The notes under the pieces were generated by a model. The model saw nothing but the letters and a program-made list of their open reading frames with translations. It ran no database searches and was not told where the DNA came from. From the NCBI GenBank assembly GCA_910577325.1, contig CAJTMR010000007.1, positions 62,001 to 126,000 of the forward strand: 64,000 nt of DNA, written 5' to 3'. Position numbers and translations under genes: made by a program. Shown piece by piece: positions 1 to 7,765 of the stretch (positions within the stretch are counted from its first letter, which is position 1; the number at the start of each line of letters is the position of its first letter). Source of the DNA: an uncultured Parabacteroides sp. (GTDB lineage: Bacteria > Bacteroidota > Bacteroidia > Bacteroidales > Tannerellaceae).

Positions 1-2
1 GT

Positions 3-1028
3 TCACAGGTCAACATCAGTCGTGAGGACTACATTCCCGAATATCAAGTCGATTTCGACCGGGAAAAACTGGCGATCAACGGATTGAATATCACAACGGC
101 TGCAATGGCCCTGCGCAACCGCATCAACGGTTCTACCGCTTCCAAATATCGTGAAGATGGTGACGAGTATGATATAAAAGTGCGCTACGCCCCTGAATTC
201 CGCCAGTCGGTTGAAGATATCGAAAATATCCTGGTCTATAACAGCACCGGGCAAGGAATCCGTATCCGCGACCTGGGCAAAGTAGTAGAACGCATGACGC
301 CTCCGACAATCGAGCGCAAAGACCGCGAACGTGTTATTACCGTATCGGCGGTAGTCGGAAAAGGCGCAGCCATGAGCGATATCGTAACAGCCGCCCGTAA
401 TCAATTGAAAGAAATGGATATACCTTCGGATGTCAGTTGGCAGTTAGGAGGAACATACGAAGACCAGATGGACACTTTCTTCGACCTGACAATCCTGATG
501 GTCCTGATCATCATTTTGGTATTTATCGTAATGGCCGCCCAGTTCGAATCGCTGACAGACCCGTTCGTAATCATGTTCTCCATCCCCTTCGCCTTCACCG
601 GCATTATCTTGGGGCTGGCAGTCACGCAGACTCCATTGGGCGTTATGGCGCTGATCGGGCTGATCATGTTGATGGGGATCGTTGTCAAGAACGGTATCGT
701 ACTGATCGACTACACGATTCTCTGCCGAGAAAGAGGGATGGGAATCCTAACCGCCGTAGTAACTGCCGGAAAATCCCGTCTCCGCCCGGTATTGATGACC
801 ACCTTGACTACCGTATTAGGTATGATTCCGATGGCTATCGGAACTGGCGAAGGTTCGGAAATGTGGCGGTCGATGGGTATGACAGTCGCATGGGGACTTT
901 CGGTATCTACATTGATCACCCTGGTCATCGTGCCGGTCGTATACAGTGTGTTTGCCGGAAACGGAGTACGACGCAAACGTCATAAGATGGCAAGAAATGG
1001 TACATCGTCTAAAAAGAATAAACAATAA
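3..1028 (+). CDS. RND efflux transporter (HAE1/AcrB type), C-terminal part
   Basis: This is the 3' end of an inner-membrane proton-driven efflux pump subunit, which would work with a membrane-fusion protein and an outer-membrane channel encoded upstream of the window. The reading frame is open at the left edge, so the visible 341 residues lack the true start. The first part is the periplasmic porter/docking region. From about residue 160 there are closely spaced hydrophobic helices, and the stretch VVKNGIVLIDY matches the family's conserved helix region. The protein ends with a short basic cytoplasmic tail. Only 16 bp separate it from the next gene, so it heads or sits within the operon that continues to the steroid reductase genes. 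Substrate cannot be told from this part. The family call is firm; drug or bile-acid versus metal specificity is open. Confidence 0.93.
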   Translation, partial: SQVNISREDYIPEYQVDFDREKLAINGLNITTAAMALRNRINGSTASKYREDGDEYDIKVRYAPEFRQSVEDIENILVYNSTGQGIRIRDLGKVVERMTPPTIERKDRERVITVSAVVGKGAAMSDIVTAARNQLKEMDIPSDVSWQLGGTYEDQMDTFFDLTILMVLIIILVFIVMAAQFESLTDPFVIMFSIPFAFTGIILGLAVTQTPLGVMALIGLIMLMGIVVKNGIVLIDYTILCRERGMGILTAVVTAGKSRLRPVLMTTLTTVLGMIPMAIGTGEGSEMWRSMGMTVAWGLSVSTLITLVIVPVVYSVFAGNGVRRKRHKMARNGTSSKKNKQ

Positions 1029-1044
1029 TTAGGAACAAGTTAAT

Positions 1045-1338
1045 ATGAAAGCTATATTTGTATCATTTAATCAAGCATATTACGAAATGATCCTGAATGT
1101 GATGGACCGGAATAACATCCGGGGCTTCACATACTGGGATGAAGTACAGGGACGTGGAAGCAAGACCGGCGAACCTCATTACGGGAGCCATGCCTGGCCG
1201 ACGCTCAACTCGGCAATTCTGGCGATGGTCGATGACGAAAAAGTCGACCGTTTCCTTGAGATACTTCACCAGATGGATCAGAAGACGGAAGCTCAAGGAT
1301 TACGCGCTTTTGTCTGGAACATCGAAAAAACAATTTAA
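1045..1338 (+). CDS. small PII-like protein behind RND pump
   Basis: This encodes 97 residues with no signal peptide or membrane helix. The layout (beta start KAIFVSFNQ, helix, central loop rich in Gly and Thr around residues 30-50, helix, final beta strand FVWNIEKT) resembles the ferredoxin-like fold of PII-like signalling proteins. Related small proteins (PII-NG/DUF3240 type) are known to lie next to RND efflux genes, which fits this position 16 bp after the pump. I infer that it senses a small molecule or ion and modulates the pump. No PII T-loop tyrosine signature or metal-binding cluster is evident. The alternative is a protein of unknown function with the same fold. The next gene starts 7 bp downstream, so the two are probably cotranscribed. 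Confidence 0.6.
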   Translation: MKAIFVSFNQAYYEMILNVMDRNNIRGFTYWDEVQGRGSKTGEPHYGSHAWPTLNSAILAMVDDEKVDRFLEILHQMDQKTEAQGLRAFVWNIEKTI

Positions 1339-1345
1339 GAACATA

Positions 1346-2047
1346 ATGAACGATCTTTTTAACATTCTCATTTTTAGCAAAGACTATAATCAAGGAGCTA
1401 TCATCCAAGACTATATAAAAGCTATCGGATACAATTCACAAGTATTCGACCAGGAAGAGGCGGCGTTTGAGGGGTTCCTTTCCAAAAATTTCACATTCTG
1501 TATCATCGACCACGATATGAACAAGAAAGAAACAGAGGCATTGTCAGCCATGATAAAAAATTCGGAAAACCTCATCCCTGTCATTTTCCTGTGTGAACGT
1601 CCGACGAAAGAAGAAATCGCCTTGCTGTTTTCACTCCATGCGGACGATGTGATACGCAAACCCTTTGACATTGATATCCTGCAAGCCCGAATCAAGGCGA
1701 TACAAAACCGTTATCGGCCTCTATACAAGAAAGAAGTCAATACCTATCTCTTCGGAAAATTCAAGTTCGACTTACAAAAACAACTCTTGTCCGTAGAAGA
1801 TAAAACGACTAAACTGACGACCAAAGAAGTCGATTTGCTTACGCTGTTATGTCAACACGCAAACAAGATGGTAGACAGGATGCATGCCTTACAAGTCATC
1901 TGGAAAAGCAATAACTATTTCAGTGCCAGAAGTATGGATGTATATATCACCAAATTACGAAAATTATTGCAAGATGATCCGACCATCAAAATTGTAAACA
2001 TTCACGGGAAAGGTTATAAATTATCAACACGGGAAGATGACAATTGA
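1346..2047 (+). CDS. OmpR/PhoB-family response regulator with degenerate receiver
   Basis: A 233-residue transcription regulator. An N-terminal receiver domain (about 5-120) is followed by an OmpR-type winged helix (about 130-228; TKLTTKEVDLLTLLC and SARSMDVYITKLRKLL are typical). It resembles Bacteroides RprY in layout. The start at 1346 is chosen because it lies just after the previous stop and gives a complete receiver; the same frame is open further upstream, but that would overlap the PII-like gene. The phospho-acceptor Asp55 and the lysine in RKPF are present. The usual acidic pair is SKD (11-13), with one acidic residue lost, and the switch Thr is replaced by Cys (FLCER). No histidine kinase gene is adjacent. 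It overlaps the next gene by 11 bp, which suggests coupled translation and a role in regulating this operon. Confidence 0.88.
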   Translation: MNDLFNILIFSKDYNQGAIIQDYIKAIGYNSQVFDQEEAAFEGFLSKNFTFCIIDHDMNKKETEALSAMIKNSENLIPVIFLCERPTKEEIALLFSLHADDVIRKPFDIDILQARIKAIQNRYRPLYKKEVNTYLFGKFKFDLQKQLLSVEDKTTKLTTKEVDLLTLLCQHANKMVDRMHALQVIWKSNNYFSARSMDVYITKLRKLLQDDPTIKIVNIHGKGYKLSTREDDN

Positions 2048-2798
2048 ATATTTCACCTTATTTCTAATCGTAATGGCTGCTATCGCCACCATTGTCTTCA
2101 TTGCCCTTTATTTCGTTGAAGCCGGTTATGGAATGCTATTCGATAAAAAATGGGGATTTCCGATACCGAACAAGATCGCTTGGGTTTGTATGGAAGTTCC
2201 GGTTTTTATCGTAATGTTTTTGTTATGGAGCGGATCGGAACGACAGTTTGAGACAGTACCGCTACTGATATTCTTATTTTTCGAACTGCATTATTTCCAA
2301 CGGTCTTTTATTTTTCCTTTGCTGATAAAAGGCAAAAGTAAAATGCCGGCAGGTATCATGTTTATGGGTATCACCTTTAACCTCCTGAACGGCTATATGC
2401 AGGGAGAATGGATTTTCCACCTGGCATCGCAGGATATGTATACGGAGACCTGGTTGTACAGCCCTCAATTCATCATCGGAACAATCTTGTTTTTCACCGG
2501 TATGGCAATCAATATCCAGTCGGACCATATTGTCCGCCATCTCAGAAAGCCTGGCGACACGAACCATTATCTGCCCCAAAAAGGCCTGTTCAAATATGTG
2601 ACATCGGCCAACTACTTCGGGGAGATCGTGGAATGGTGCGGATTTGCAATCCTGACCTGGAGTGCAAGCGGAGCGGTTTTTGCTTGGTGGACATTTGCAA
2701 ACCTTGTACCTCGCGCAAACGCCATCTACCATAAATACAAAGCGATGTTCGGCTACGAACTGGGAAACCGGAAACGGGTTATTCCTTTTATATATTGA
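2037..2798 (+). CDS. 3-oxo-5-alpha-steroid 4-dehydrogenase (steroid 5-alpha-reductase)
   Basis: A 253-residue polytopic membrane protein of the steroid 5-alpha-reductase family. These enzymes use NADPH to reduce the C4-C5 double bond of 3-oxo-delta4 steroids to the 5-alpha (allo) form. About six hydrophobic helices are visible. The C-terminal half carries the family pattern: LRKPGDTNHYLPQKGLF, then YVTSANYFGEIVEWCGFAI, and near the end a basic segment with NRKRVIPFIY, which matches the mammalian SRD5A end. Length agrees with the family (about 250-260). Enzymes of this type have been reported in gut Parabacteroides and Odoribacteraceae linked to isoallolithocholic acid formation. It overlaps the upstream regulator by 11 bp and is followed 19 bp later by a flavin reductase and then an SDR. 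That order supports steroid or bile-acid A-ring reduction rather than lipid metabolism. Confidence 0.92.
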   Translation: MTIEYFTLFLIVMAAIATIVFIALYFVEAGYGMLFDKKWGFPIPNKIAWVCMEVPVFIVMFLLWSGSERQFETVPLLIFLFFELHYFQRSFIFPLLIKGKSKMPAGIMFMGITFNLLNGYMQGEWIFHLASQDMYTETWLYSPQFIIGTILFFTGMAINIQSDHIVRHLRKPGDTNHYLPQKGLFKYVTSANYFGEIVEWCGFAILTWSASGAVFAWWTFANLVPRANAIYHKYKAMFGYELGNRKRVIPFIY

Positions 2799-2817
2799 AT
2801 AACTAATTCATAGAGAT

Positions 2818-4044
2818 ATGGAAAAAGAATCTGTATTGTTCACTCCCGGTAAAATCGGACCTTTGACCTTGAGAAACCGGACCATACGGGCGGCTGCATT
2901 TGAAAGTATGTGCCCAGGAAATGCGCCTTCCGACATGTTGTATGACTATCATAAATCGGTTGCCGCCGGCGGGATCGGTATGACGACCTTGGCATACGCG
3001 GCTGTTACGCAAAGCGGACTTTCCTTCGAACGTCAACTCTGGATGCGCCCGGATATCATCCCCGGATTAAAACGCATTACCGACGCCATTCATAAAGAAG
3101 GAGCGGCCGCCTCCGTTCAACTCGGACATTGCGGAAACATGTCACACAAAAATATCTGCGGATGCAGGCCTATCTCCGCATCCAGCGGTTTCAACATTTA
3201 TTCCCCTACCTTTGTCCGAGGAATGAAACCTTCCGAAATCGCAGCTATGGCAAAAGCGTTCGGACAAGCAGTTCATCTGGCACGCGAAGCCGGAATGGAT
3301 GCAGTGGAAATACATGCCGGCCACGGTTACCTGATCAGCCAGTTTCTTTCCCCTTATACCAACCACCGGAAAGACGAATATGGCGGTAGCTTGCAAAACC
3401 GTATGCGTTTTATGAAAATGTGCATGGACGAAGTGATGAAAACAGCCGGACAGGACATGGCTGTGTTGGTAAAGATGAATATGCGCGACGGGTTCAAAGG
3501 TGGGATGGAACTTGACGAGGCACTTGAGGTTGCCCATACTCTGCAGGACGAATGCGGAGCACATGCCTTAATACTCAGCGGTGGATTCGTCAGCCGTGCC
3601 CCGATGTACGTGATGCGGGGTTCCATGCCGATCCATACGATGACGCATTATATGCCATTCGGCTGGTTACCACTGGGAGTCAAAATGGCCGGACGATTTA
3701 TGATTCCCTCCGAACCATTCAAAGAGGCCTATTTCCTGGAAGATGCGCTAAAGTTCAGAGCTGCATTGAAAATGCCGCTTGTCTATGTTGGTGGTCTGAT
3801 CTCACGCGAGAAGATAGATGAGGTCTTGAATGACGGTTTCGAATTCGTGAGCATGGCACGCGCCTTGCTGAACGATCCGTCATTCGTAAACAAGATGAAG
3901 AAAAACGAACATGCCCGTTGCGACTGCGGACACAGCAACTACTGCATCGCCCGTATGTATTCCATCGAAATGGCATGCCACAAACATATCCGGAACTTAC
4001 CTAAAAGCATAATCAAAGAAATAGAGAAATCAGAATATAAGTAA
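2818..4044 (+). CDS. Old Yellow Enzyme family NADH:flavin oxidoreductase (candidate 3-oxo-delta4-steroid reductase)
   Basis: A 408-residue single-domain TIM-barrel flavin reductase. FMN and substrate-pocket motifs are clear: QLGHCGN near residue 100, then EIHAGHGYLISQFLSPYTNH and the following YGGSLQNRMRF near 160-190, and the phosphate-binding GFEFVSMARALL near 345. The family reduces activated C=C bonds; relatives include BaiCD/BaiH and bacterial 5-beta-reductases acting on 3-oxo-delta4 bile acids. Unlike BaiCD (about 640 residues), it has no C-terminal NAD(P)H/FAD domain. The C-terminal cysteine region reads CDCGHSNYC, where relatives usually have a CxHCNxC iron-sulfur ligand set, so a cluster is doubtful. 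Position between the 5-alpha-reductase and an SDR supports a steroid role. It could also be a general enone reductase. Confidence 0.85.
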   Translation: MEKESVLFTPGKIGPLTLRNRTIRAAAFESMCPGNAPSDMLYDYHKSVAAGGIGMTTLAYAAVTQSGLSFERQLWMRPDIIPGLKRITDAIHKEGAAASVQLGHCGNMSHKNICGCRPISASSGFNIYSPTFVRGMKPSEIAAMAKAFGQAVHLAREAGMDAVEIHAGHGYLISQFLSPYTNHRKDEYGGSLQNRMRFMKMCMDEVMKTAGQDMAVLVKMNMRDGFKGGMELDEALEVAHTLQDECGAHALILSGGFVSRAPMYVMRGSMPIHTMTHYMPFGWLPLGVKMAGRFMIPSEPFKEAYFLEDALKFRAALKMPLVYVGGLISREKIDEVLNDGFEFVSMARALLNDPSFVNKMKKNEHARCDCGHSNYCIARMYSIEMACHKHIRNLPKSIIKEIEKSEYK

Positions 4045-4895
4045 TGGAAAAAGGATTAGCCATCATAACCGGTGCCGACGGAGGTATGGGACAAGTAATC
4101 ACGGCTGCCCTTGCAAAAGAGGGTTATCCGGTGATTATGGCTTGCCTCGATCCGGAAAAAGCCGCCTCCATATGCACCCGAATCCAACAAGAAACCGGCA
4201 ACATTCAAATTGAGGTACGGGCAATCAATCTTGCCTCCCTCTCATCTGTAAACAATTTTACCGGTCAATTATTAAAAGAAGGGCGTCCGGTCAGCCGCCT
4301 AATGAATAATGCCGGAATCCTGACGACCCCGGTACGTAAAACGGAAGACGGACTGGAAACAATCGTAAGTGTCAATTATATGGCTCCTTACATGCTCACC
4401 CGCCAACTATTGCCATTGATGCAACCGGAATGCCGCATTGTGAACACTGTGTCCTGCACGTATGCTATCGGTCGGATCGAACCGGACTTCTTTGAGAAAG
4501 GGAAGAACGGACGCTTTTTCCGTATTCCGGTCTACGGGAACACCAAGTTGGCTCTGCTTCTGTTCACCCAAGAACTTGCCAAACAAATCGAAGACAAGAA
4601 CATCACCATAAACGCATCAGACCCGGGAATCGTCAGCACGAACATGATCACGATGCAGGCTTGGTTCGACCCGCTTACCGACATCCTGTTCCGCCCTTTT
4701 ATCAAAACACCGGCCCAAGGTGCGGCTACCGCCATCCATCTGGCTCTCTCGGATGAAGCGAAAGATAAAAACGGTTGCTGCTATGCTAATTGCAAAAAGA
4801 GGAATATGACGAAACGCATCCAGCATCATACACAACAAAAACAACTTTGGGACGATACGGAAACCTGGCTCCTACAAAGAGGATTCCGGCTTTAA
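4044..4895 (+). CDS. short-chain dehydrogenase/reductase (candidate 3-hydroxysteroid dehydrogenase)
   Basis: A 283-residue Rossmann-fold enzyme of the classical SDR group, close in pattern to the retinol dehydrogenase-like branch. The cofactor motif is TGADGGMG (9-16), NNAG is at 88-91, and the active site is Ser137, Tyr164 and Lys168 (YGNTK). After the second beta strand the sequence is ACLDPEKA. Many NADPH-using relatives have Arg where this has Leu, so NAD(H) preference is possible. The start ATG overlaps the preceding stop (TAATG), showing translational coupling to the flavin reductase. In context it would interconvert 3-oxo and 3-hydroxy groups of the steroid, as the 3-beta-HSDH does in known isoallo-bile-acid pathways. 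Alpha or beta stereochemistry cannot be read from sequence. Confidence 0.85.
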   Translation: MEKGLAIITGADGGMGQVITAALAKEGYPVIMACLDPEKAASICTRIQQETGNIQIEVRAINLASLSSVNNFTGQLLKEGRPVSRLMNNAGILTTPVRKTEDGLETIVSVNYMAPYMLTRQLLPLMQPECRIVNTVSCTYAIGRIEPDFFEKGKNGRFFRIPVYGNTKLALLLFTQELAKQIEDKNITINASDPGIVSTNMITMQAWFDPLTDILFRPFIKTPAQGAATAIHLALSDEAKDKNGCCYANCKKRNMTKRIQHHTQQKQLWDDTETWLLQRGFRL

Positions 4896-4960
4896 CCCAG
4901 AGCATGCACCTTTACGTTAATCCCCAAATTGTACGAATATTGTAAACTTACAAAACAAGA

Positions 4961-4996
4961 AAACCGTAAAAGCTTTAATATAAGCTATTACGGTTT
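4961..4996. terminator. bidirectional hairpin terminator between SDR gene and tRNA-Arg
   Basis: An inverted repeat with arms AAACCGTAA and TTACGGTTT, extended inside by AAGCTT/AAGCT. On the - strand it is followed by TTTTCTTG, directly downstream of the tRNA. On the + strand it closes the operon ending at 4895. Confidence 0.65.
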
Positions 4997-5002
4997 ATCT
5001 TG

Positions 5003-5076
<74 letters not shown>

Positions 5077-5092
5077 ATCCTTGTTTGCGGTG

Positions 5093-5123
5093 CAAAGGTA
5101 GTAATATTATTTAAATGTGCAAA
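5093..5123 (-). promoter_or_regulatory. Bacteroidota housekeeping promoter of tRNA-Arg
   Basis: On the - strand, TTTG (complement at 5120-5123) and TACCTTTG (complement at 5093-5100) are separated by exactly 19 bp, the spacing of the Bacteroidota primary sigma factor. The expected start falls about 10 nt before the mature tRNA. Confidence 0.85.
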
Positions 5124-5153
5124 TGATTTTATCATTTTTCTGCATTATTCTTA

Positions 5154-5325
5154 GAGCCTGTTTAAATTTTGTTCAACATTCTTTTGAGAGTTCTTTTTGA
5201 GGATGTTTTTCTGTTTTTATAAGGAGCATAGCGGGCTATGTGACGAATAAAAACAGGAAAACAGACCGAAAAGAAACTCAAAAGAAATTGAAAAAAACTT
5301 TTTGAACAAAATTTAAACAGGCTCT
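5154..5325. mobile_element. MITE-like element, 172 bp
   Basis: Terminal inverted repeats start GAGCCTGTTTAAATTTTG and match over about 22 bp at both ends (5154-5175 and 5304-5325). TTA occurs directly outside each end (5151-5153 and 5326-5328), as a 3-bp target duplication would. The interior also folds back (CTGTTTTTAT against ATAAAAACAG). No coding capacity is credible. A shortened relative lies at 61062-61127 and shares about 45 identical bases inward from one end. It sits between the tRNA and the convergent end of the TamL-like gene, so it may also act as a terminator. Confidence 0.75.
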
Positions 5326-5343
5326 TATTTCGAAGACCAATAA

Positions 5344-7692
5344 TCAGAACGGATATCCTACCGCAAAATGCCAAGCGAAGTTATTGTGGAAGTTCGGATT
5401 CAGGATAGCCCATTTCCTTTTGCCGCTTTTCTGCGGGTCATAGGCCTTCATACCGGTATCGAAGCGGATCAGGAAGAAATCGAAATCAAGACGGAGGCCT
5501 AATCCATAAGAAACGGCAATCTCTTTGTAAAAACGGGAAAAATCGAAATTACCGTTCGGACGGCTCTCGTCCTTATGGAAAGTCCAAATATTACCTGCAT
5601 CGATAAAGGCGGCCATCTCAAATTTCCAGAATAACTTCGTACGATATTCCAGATTCAAATCCAAACGGATATCGCCGATCTGCTGGGCAAAAGACTTGAC
5701 CGAATCGACCGGCATGCTACCGGGACCAAGCGAACGGACAGACCAACCACGGACGCTGTTGGCTCCTCCGGAAAAATAGCTGCGTTCGAACGGCAGCATC
5801 TTCGAATTGCCATACGGATAACCGACACCGACACCGACATGAAAAGCCAGTTTGTTACGGTTGTCCAACACGATACTTTTGCTGAAATCGATATCCCCTT
5901 TCACAAATTGGGCATAATTAATCCCAAACAATTTGTAGCGTCCTTCGCCATCCTTATCCGCACCGGACAATCTGGAAAACCCATACAGCAAGTTGCCCGC
6001 CATCTCAAAAGAGAAGCGAACGGAGTGCGTATTCCTCAACCGGTTCTGAGGATCATAATTATTAAAAGAATAAGTATAGCCTGAACCGACAATAAACTGG
6101 TCGGTAAAATTGTACCGAAGCGTGGATTCCGGCAATTCGCTCTTAAACGTAGAATCTACTTTCGGCAAATATACATAGTCGATGTCCAGTAGCTTGAATA
6201 CATGGCGTGCCTGCATATTACTCCGCTCCTGCCAGATATAATTCCATCCGCCAGAGAGGATGGACCTTTTGAACTCCGGACGTGTCTGCATGCTGTAGCT
6301 TACCTTCAACTCAGTCGTTGCACGAATCTTACGCCGGAAACTCTCATACAGGAAAGGGAACAGGAAACGGGGAAACAAAACAGAGGCTTCCGCTCCGAAT
6401 TCCCAAAAGTTATTTCCTTCCGACTGGCTACCGGATAACGCCTCGTATGCACCACGGACTTTGGCGGAGAAAACTTCCGAGCCCTTGAACAAGTTCCGGT
6501 GCTGATAGTTCAAACTCGAAGCAAAGCCGAAATCTCCAGCCGAGTTCGTTCCTTCCAAGTCAACCCCGAAACCTTGCAGCTTGGCGGGAGAGGTCAGGAT
6601 CATACAGTTGAGCTTCATCGTATCGTTCTCTTCAACTTCCGAAAAACGGATATTCACATTACGCAAAGCACGCAGCGTTGCAAACGAAGCATAGGTTTGC
6701 TCCACCGTCCGCTCGTTATACAAGCGTCCCGGCATAATATATGTGCTCTTGCGCAAAACTCCCGGACGAATGCTTCTGCCAGTCCTACCATAGAGTACAT
6801 GAATTCCTCCGGTCCTGACCGTGTCGTAGGGCATGACGTTGTTGTCCTCCAACGTCAACGGGTCGTAATCGGTCACAATCAACACATCCTTGATGTAGTA
6901 CTGCCGATGCAAAGTATCGGCCACCGTCCCGTCGGGCTTCTGCAAACGGTACGGTTTCAACAGCATATTCAAATCTACTCTATTCCGATTCAAAGAACTA
7001 TCGGCAATATAAGACAGGTAATCCCGGTTGAAGGCATAATAACCACGCCGGCGGAGCAAAGTCGTGAGGCGTTGCCGCTCCTTGTCCAGTACATCTCGAT
7101 CAAACAAGGCACTGTCTTTTATCAAGGAAGTATAATCGTCGGAATAAGTACGGAAAGCCGAAGCCAGCACGGAACGGTGGGGAGGTCTGAGTTTAGCGAT
7201 GCTGTCGATCTTCGGATCGCTCAGGTTCATCGAATAGTCATGGATGCGATAAGGGGCATTGGGAACGATTTTATAGGTCACAACCGCCTTTTTGCTCCGC
7301 GATGTATCGACAGAAGCCGAAACTTCGGCGTTCATATATCCTTTATTTACAAAAAAGCGCTGTAGTTCGTCGACCGACTGCGTTACCAACGTCGTGTCCA
7401 GAATAACGGGAGCCTCCCCTATCCGGCGAAGCTGTTTATTGATCCATTTCTTCTCGTTACGGCCCGACCTGTCATACACGAACAACTGCCACCTCATCAA
7501 CCCGAATGCCTTAAAGTTGGGTTGCTGCCGCAGATAAGGCCTCAAATCACTGTTTTTATATGTCTTGCCATCCGATACGATCTCCACATTGTCCAACAGA
7601 TATTCTCCCTCACCCACATATTTTGTCAAGCTACAAGAGACCAACAGCAATAAGAAACTAATGAAATATAGTGTTCGGATTCCCTTCATCAT
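5344..7692 (-). CDS. BamA/TamA-family outer-membrane assembly lipoprotein (TamL-like)
   Basis: A 782-residue outer-membrane protein. The N-terminus is a lipoprotein signal (LLLLVSCS, Cys20), unusual for BamA itself but typical of the TamA-like lipoproteins (TamL) of Bacteroidota. Residues about 25-200 form POTRA-like modules (GKTYKNSDLRPYL and FVNKGYMNAEVS). The C-terminal half is a 16-strand barrel with the family motif FSGGANSVRGW (RGW on the barrel's inner loop), and the protein ends with a beta signal, FAVGYPF. The role is insertion or export of outer-membrane and surface proteins. It stands alone, divergent from the SpoU methyltransferase gene; no tamB-like partner lies beside it in the window. 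The second Met (7689) could equally be the start. Confidence 0.88.
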   Translation of the reverse strand: MMKGIRTLYFISFLLLLVSCSLTKYVGEGEYLLDNVEIVSDGKTYKNSDLRPYLRQQPNFKAFGLMRWQLFVYDRSGRNEKKWINKQLRRIGEAPVILDTTLVTQSVDELQRFFVNKGYMNAEVSASVDTSRSKKAVVTYKIVPNAPYRIHDYSMNLSDPKIDSIAKLRPPHRSVLASAFRTYSDDYTSLIKDSALFDRDVLDKERQRLTTLLRRRGYYAFNRDYLSYIADSSLNRNRVDLNMLLKPYRLQKPDGTVADTLHRQYYIKDVLIVTDYDPLTLEDNNVMPYDTVRTGGIHVLYGRTGRSIRPGVLRKSTYIMPGRLYNERTVEQTYASFATLRALRNVNIRFSEVEENDTMKLNCMILTSPAKLQGFGVDLEGTNSAGDFGFASSLNYQHRNLFKGSEVFSAKVRGAYEALSGSQSEGNNFWEFGAEASVLFPRFLFPFLYESFRRKIRATTELKVSYSMQTRPEFKRSILSGGWNYIWQERSNMQARHVFKLLDIDYVYLPKVDSTFKSELPESTLRYNFTDQFIVGSGYTYSFNNYDPQNRLRNTHSVRFSFEMAGNLLYGFSRLSGADKDGEGRYKLFGINYAQFVKGDIDFSKSIVLDNRNKLAFHVGVGVGYPYGNSKMLPFERSYFSGGANSVRGWSVRSLGPGSMPVDSVKSFAQQIGDIRLDLNLEYRTKLFWKFEMAAFIDAGNIWTFHKDESRPNGNFDFSRFYKEIAVSYGLGLRLDFDFFLIRFDTGMKAYDPQKSGKRKWAILNPNFHNNFAWHFAVGYPF

Positions 7693-7708
7693 TCAAGTTT
7701 TACGCACG

Positions 7709-7746
7709 CAAATGTAACTGAATTTAAAGAAATTCCCGTACATTTG
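7709..7746. promoter_or_regulatory. divergent -7 elements between tamL-like and spoU genes
   Basis: TACATTTG occurs on the - strand (complement 7709-7716) and on the + strand (7739-7746), each within 30 bp of its start codon. No good TTTG -33 box is found for either, so the assignment is tentative. Confidence 0.4.
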
Positions 7747-7765
7747 CCGTATAAAAAGAGTAAAG

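Noticed and set aside
437..985. 182-codon ORF (+) inside the RND gene
   Set aside because: Out-of-frame shadow of the pump gene; the pump frame has clear family motifs.
1139..1345. Upstream extension of the response regulator
   Set aside because: It would overlap the PII-like gene by 200 bp and adds no receiver sequence; ATG at 1346 gives a complete domain.
5162..5374. 70-codon ORF (-) in the MITE-like element
   Set aside because: It is made of the inverted-repeat sequence and runs into the TamL-like gene end.
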